Origin: Dyadobacter sp. LHD-138
GTDB lineage: Bacteria > Bacteroidota > Bacteroidia > Cytophagales > Spirosomataceae
Assembly (NCBI RefSeq): GCF_030929615.1
Contig: NZ_JAVFVU010000005.1
Location: 1-64,000 of the forward strand
DNA: 64,000 nucleotides
Direction: 5' to 3'
Under the pieces are notes generated by a model that was not told the DNA's origin, ran no database searches, and saw nothing but the letters and a program-made list of their open reading frames with translations. The translations under genes were made by a program, and so were the position numbers. Position 1 is the stretch's first letter, and every line of letters starts with the position of its first letter. Positions 60,677 to 64,000 of the stretch are shown here, one piece after another.

Positions 60677-62269
60677 CTATTCCTTGTGGCTATCCACTTT
60701 GATCCGGTCCTCACGGTTAACCAGTTCCCACGCGGTATGGAAAACGAGTTTTACAATCGGCGCCTGTTTGTCAAACATAATTTTCTCCACGTCGTCGCCC
60801 GGACGGTGATAATCCTCATGAACACCCGTAAAATAGAAAATCACCGGTATGTTTTTCTTGGCGAAATTGTAGTGATCTGAACGGTAGTAGAAACGGTTCG
60901 GATCTTTCGGATCGTTAAACGTGTAATCCAGCTTATAGTTTACATATTTCTTATTGGCCTCTTCACTGATCGCATGTAATTCTGAAGACAGCTTATCCGC
61001 GCCGATCACGTACACATATTTCGGCTCAGTTTTATGCGCATCATCAACACGGCCGATCATATCGATATTCAAATTGGCAATGGTGTTTGCCAAAGGAAGT
61101 AAAGGATTTTCCGAATAGTATTCCGAGCCAAAAAGGCCTTTTTCTTCCCCCGTCACATTCAGGAAAAGTATGCTCCTTCTCGGACCTTTTCCTTCCGCTT
61201 TCGCTTTGCTGAACGCCTCGGCGATTTCAAGCAAAGAAACAGTTCCGGAACCGTCATCATCGGCACCATTGTTGATTTCTCCGTTTGGTGAAATCCCGAT
61301 ATGATCCAAATGCGCCGATATTACCACAACTTCACCCTTCTTGTCCGAACCTTCCATGAAGGCGGCCACATTCTCAGTATCGATCGTTTCACTTACACGT
61401 TCAACCCTGAAAGCGATCGAGCCCGTCGACAATTTCGTCAATGGCTTTCCTGTTTTATTAATATCCGCTTTGATCCTGTTTAATTTCTGAGCAGACGTTT
61501 TCAACAATGATGCTGCAATATCGGGCGTCAACACGAAAGAAGCAATGCCGTTGGGCGATTCCTGAACCGGTTTTAAGGTTGGTGAACTGAAACGTCTTGC
61601 CATGACGGAGCGCTGACGAATTTCTTTATCCAGATCCTCACCGCTTTTATCCGTAACGATAAAGATATACTTGGCGCCTTTTGCCAAAGCCAGTTTTGCT
61701 TTTTGCTGCCATGAAATCGGTCCGCTCCATTTTGTTTTTTCGCCGGTCCCGCTTAAAAGATATTTACCATCCGCTGATTTAGGCTCTCCTTCAAAAATCA
61801 GCACCGATTTGTCTTTTACATCCAGATTGGCATAGTCATTGTAAGTTCCTTCTTCGATACCATATCCGGCCAAAACCACAGGCGTTTCCATTTCATCCGG
61901 TACGCTCAATAAGCCGTTGAGATAGAAATCCTTATTGAATTCATATTTCTTGCCATCAATCTTCACGTATACATCGCCAAAGCTGCGTTTGTACAACTTG
62001 TATTTCTGAAGATAAGATTTCGTGCCATCGCCATTATCCGCGATGGGCTGCAATCCATACGCCTTAAAATATTTTGAAACATATTCCGCAGCTTTTTTTT
62101 GTCCCGGCGAACCGGTATCCCGTCCTTCAAGGCTATCCGAAGCGATAATGACCAAATGTTTTTTTAGATCTTCCGGCGTGATGCTGGCTGCGTATTTTGT
62201 CGCATCATCCTGCGCATAACTCAACGTCGTGAGCGTCAGGAGCATTCCTGCGATTATGTTTTTATTCAT
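60677..62269 (-). CDS. Secreted M28-family zinc aminopeptidase
   Basis: This 530-residue protein has a signal peptide (ending near LSYAQD) and a PA-like insert. The M28 zinc motifs appear in order: SAHLDHIG, NNGADDDGSGT, VTGEEKGLFGSEYY, NIDMIGR and a late SDHYNF. These carry the expected two-zinc ligands. Such enzymes release N-terminal amino acids or trim peptides outside the cytoplasm. It is of normal length and transcribed alone. Confidence 0.93.
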   Translation of the reverse strand: MNKNIIAGMLLTLTTLSYAQDDATKYAASITPEDLKKHLVIIASDSLEGRDTGSPGQKKAAEYVSKYFKAYGLQPIADNGDGTKSYLQKYKLYKRSFGDVYVKIDGKKYEFNKDFYLNGLLSVPDEMETPVVLAGYGIEEGTYNDYANLDVKDKSVLIFEGEPKSADGKYLLSGTGEKTKWSGPISWQQKAKLALAKGAKYIFIVTDKSGEDLDKEIRQRSVMARRFSSPTLKPVQESPNGIASFVLTPDIAASLLKTSAQKLNRIKADINKTGKPLTKLSTGSIAFRVERVSETIDTENVAAFMEGSDKKGEVVVISAHLDHIGISPNGEINNGADDDGSGTVSLLEIAEAFSKAKAEGKGPRRSILFLNVTGEEKGLFGSEYYSENPLLPLANTIANLNIDMIGRVDDAHKTEPKYVYVIGADKLSSELHAISEEANKKYVNYKLDYTFNDPKDPNRFYYRSDHYNFAKKNIPVIFYFTGVHEDYHRPGDDVEKIMFDKQAPIVKLVFHTAWELVNREDRIKVDSHKE

Positions 62270-62464
62270 GGTAGGAAAAAAAATGAAAATAGAATTCCTG
62301 CAAAGAAAACAAAGACAGCCACGAAAGCAAAATTCTTGTTATGCTTATGAATTTTTAATTACGGTGTGGTGTTAAAAATGCAGACTAATCTTGTTGTTTT
62401 TCGGCTCCCAAGTTCTTAACTTTAAATTGGTTAACTCTTATCACACACGCTAAAAAATTAGGTA

Positions 62465-62728
62465 ATGCCAGAGATCAGCCGTTTCCTTGGTATCATAATC
62501 AGGATGTTTTTTGACGATCATAATCCACCGCGCTTTCATGCGGAGTTTCAGGATTTCAAAGCGATTATCGACATAAAAACGGCAGAACTGCTTGAAGAAG
62601 ATCTACCGCCCAAACAGCTAAAACTGGTTCAGGCCTGGGCAATTATTCATGAAAAAGAACTATTGGAGAACTTTAAAAATCTGGGAAAAGAGCTAAAATC
62701 CTGGAATAAAATCGATCCGTTACAATAA
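62465..62728 (+). CDS. DUF4160-family small protein
   Basis: This 87-residue protein matches the DUF4160 pattern: PEISRFLGIIIRMFFDDHNPPRFHAEF, then LPPKQLKLVQAWAIIHEKELLENF. It is often paired with DUF2442 in bacterial genomes, sometimes as a putative toxin-antitoxin-like pair. The paired gene follows after three bases. Function unproven. Confidence 0.82.
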   Translation: MPEISRFLGIIIRMFFDDHNPPRFHAEFQDFKAIIDIKTAELLEEDLPPKQLKLVQAWAIIHEKELLENFKNLGKELKSWNKIDPLQ

Positions 62729-62731
62729 ATT

Positions 62732-63001
62732 ATGCTTTACTACATCAAAGAAATAGTGTCTGTTCAAGACTATAACATTTCCTGTCTGTTTAACACCGGA
62801 GAGGTTAGAGTGGTCGAGCTGAGTGAGCTAATAGCAAAGTATAAAAAAATTAATGACGGGCTGATAAGCAATCTTGCCGACAAGGCGTATTTCAAATCAG
62901 TAAAACTTGACTCCTACGGTACACTGACCTGGGCAAATGGAGTGGATTTCGATCCCGACAACCTTTACAATATGTCTTCCCCGCAAATAGAAACCATCTA
63001 A
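62732..63001 (+). CDS. DUF2442-family small protein
   Basis: This 89-residue protein matches the DUF2442 pattern: VQDYNISCLFNTGEVRVVELSEL in the first half, and VKLDSYGTLTWANGVDFDPDNLY at the end. It pairs with the DUF4160 gene upstream. Structural work on DUF2442 relatives shows a small beta-rich fold; function is not established. Confidence 0.82.
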   Translation: MLYYIKEIVSVQDYNISCLFNTGEVRVVELSELIAKYKKINDGLISNLADKAYFKSVKLDSYGTLTWANGVDFDPDNLYNMSSPQIETI

Positions 63002-63103
63002 TATTTTCCTATACTTTTTGTACTTCTCTTAGCCTAAATGGCTTTTTTGAATTGTTAACAATAAAAAAATTGTAAATTACTGTTATTCAGCGAAAAAAGT
63101 CAG

Positions 63104-63111
63104 TATCTTTG
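63104..63111 (+). promoter_or_regulatory. Putative -7 box for typA
   Basis: TATCTTTG matches TAnnTTTG, 103 bases before the typA ATG. The -33 candidate is weak. Confidence 0.45.
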
Positions 63112-63214
63112 CACCTTATTTGAGAAAGTTCAGCAAGAACACAGCATAGCGGCGAGCCAGGGGGCACCTATTACTGTGCCTGCTGTTAACCGTAAACAAT
63201 TGACTTATAAAACA
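63112..63214 (+). other. Structured leader of typA
   Basis: About 100 bases between the -7 box and the start codon contain pairing segments such as GGCAC/GTGCC (around 63162-63181) and flanking CAGCA/TGCTG. It could fold before translation. It does not match a known riboswitch or leader family by eye. Confidence 0.3.
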
Positions 63215-64000
63215 ATGCAATCCATTCGTAACATCGCAATTATTGCGCACGTTGACCACGGCAAAACAACATTGGTCGACAAAATCATTCATGCTTCGAA
63301 GCTTTTTCGTGAAAACCAGGAATTCGGCGATCTGATTCTTGATAACAATGATCTTGAGCGCGAACGTGGAATTACTATCGTTTCCAAAAACGTTTCGGTA
63401 CGTTACAAAGATTACAAAATCAATGTTATTGATACTCCAGGTCACGCCGATTTTGGTGGTGAAGTGGAACGCGTACTTAAAATGGCTGATGGCGTTTTGT
63501 TACTCGTGGATGCATTTGAAGGTCCTATGCCTCAAACGCGTTTCGTTTTAACAAAGGCGATTCAGCTTGGTTTGAAACCAATCGTTGTTGTTAACAAAGT
63601 TGACAAAGAAAACTGTCGCCCTGAAGAAGTTCAGGAAAACGTGTTCGATTTGATGTTCAACTTAGGTGCAACTGAAGACCAGCTTGACTTTACAACCGTT
63701 TACGGTTCTTCTAAACAAGGTTGGATGGGGCCTGACTGGAAAACGCCTACAGATAACATCACGTATTTGTTGGATACCATCATTTCACAAATTCCTGCGG
63801 CTATTATCCACCCGGGTACACCTCAGATGCAGATTACGTCTCTTGACTACAATGCATTCGTGGGTCGTATCGCGATCGGTCGTGTATTGCGCGGAACTTT
63901 GAAAGAAGGTGCCGTTATGTCTCTTTGTAAAGCAGACGGTGTTATCAAAAAAGTAAAAATTAAAGAGCTTCAGGTTTTTGAAGGTCTTGGAAGAGTGAAA
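63215..64000 (+). CDS. typA: Ribosome-associated GTPase TypA/BipA (partial)
   Basis: The first 262 residues are present; the rest lies beyond the right edge. It is an EF-G-like translational GTPase with G1 AHVDHGKTT (residues 11-19), G2/G3 region ERERGITIV and DTPGHADFGGEVERVL, and G4 VVNKVDKENCRP. TypA helps ribosome assembly and growth under stress, particularly at low temperature. The ATG at 63215 gives the canonical N-terminus QSIRNIAIIAHVDHGK. Biased codons suggest high expression. Confidence 0.95.
   Translation, partial: MQSIRNIAIIAHVDHGKTTLVDKIIHASKLFRENQEFGDLILDNNDLERERGITIVSKNVSVRYKDYKINVIDTPGHADFGGEVERVLKMADGVLLLVDAFEGPMPQTRFVLTKAIQLGLKPIVVVNKVDKENCRPEEVQENVFDLMFNLGATEDQLDFTTVYGSSKQGWMGPDWKTPTDNITYLLDTIISQIPAAIIHPGTPQMQITSLDYNAFVGRIAIGRVLRGTLKEGAVMSLCKADGVIKKVKIKELQVFEGLGRVK

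Noticed and set aside
1..64000. CRISPR arrays, insertion sequences, prophage genes or integrase/attachment sites
   Set aside because: No regularly spaced repeats, transposase, integrase or phage structural motifs were seen.

Overview
The window looks like chromosome of a Bacteroidota bacterium, most likely order Cytophagales (Dyadobacter/Spirosoma-like). That placement is inferred from protein families and gene signals; no 16S rRNA is present. Supporting signs are: repeated upstream boxes of the Bacteroidota -7 type (TAnnTTTG) with few Shine-Dalgarno-like sites; a SusC/FecA-type TonB receptor with an N-terminal carboxypeptidase-regulatory-like domain; BlaI with M56-peptidase/TonB chimeras; a YpdA-type reductase that implies bacillithiol; and OmpA, DUF4136 and YtxH family proteins. 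Most of the window is ordinary chromosome. I see no insertion sequence, prophage or CRISPR array.

Layout. 1-2.5 kb: an interrupted reading frame at the edge, tRNA-Asn, then a minus-strand operon of a membrane glycosyltransferase, rsmG and a small protein. 2.5-5.5 kb: tgt and an OmpA-family outer-membrane protein. 5.5-24.8 kb: one large, almost gapless plus-strand surface-polysaccharide locus. It holds glf, a Wza-like export lipoprotein, a CpsB-type phosphatase, a Wzc-type tyrosine kinase, a four-gene nonulosonate (sialic/legionaminic-like) module, a Wzm/Wzt ABC exporter, seven glycosyltransferase-like genes and a Wzy/WaaL-like membrane protein. 25-35 kb: terC, dnaG, a LysR regulator with a YeiH-type transporter, envelope proteins, ypdA and pabB/pabC. 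35-40.4 kb: a ParE-type toxin-antitoxin pair, priA, pyk and an Uma2-family gene.

40.4-49.2 kb is the most unusual region. A BlaI repressor, with two operator-like dyads 20 bp apart over its promoter, precedes three tandem paralogues that fuse an M56 (BlaR1-like) membrane peptidase to TonB C-terminal domains. Two also end in a short TonB-receptor-plug-like tail. The third is split by a frame change at an A7 slippery run. An ExbB/ExbD pair lies about 2 kb downstream, so an ExbBD-energised, BlaI-linked envelope sensor is possible.

49.5-55 kb: a lipoprotein/outer-membrane pair; then two small paralogues with a CDGKC motif directly upstream of a TonB-dependent receptor (a candidate metal-related uptake locus); then an MscS channel. 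55-64 kb: ffh, a solitary nuoN, a TraB/GumN protein, an M28 peptidase, a DUF4160/DUF2442 pair, and typA running off the right edge.
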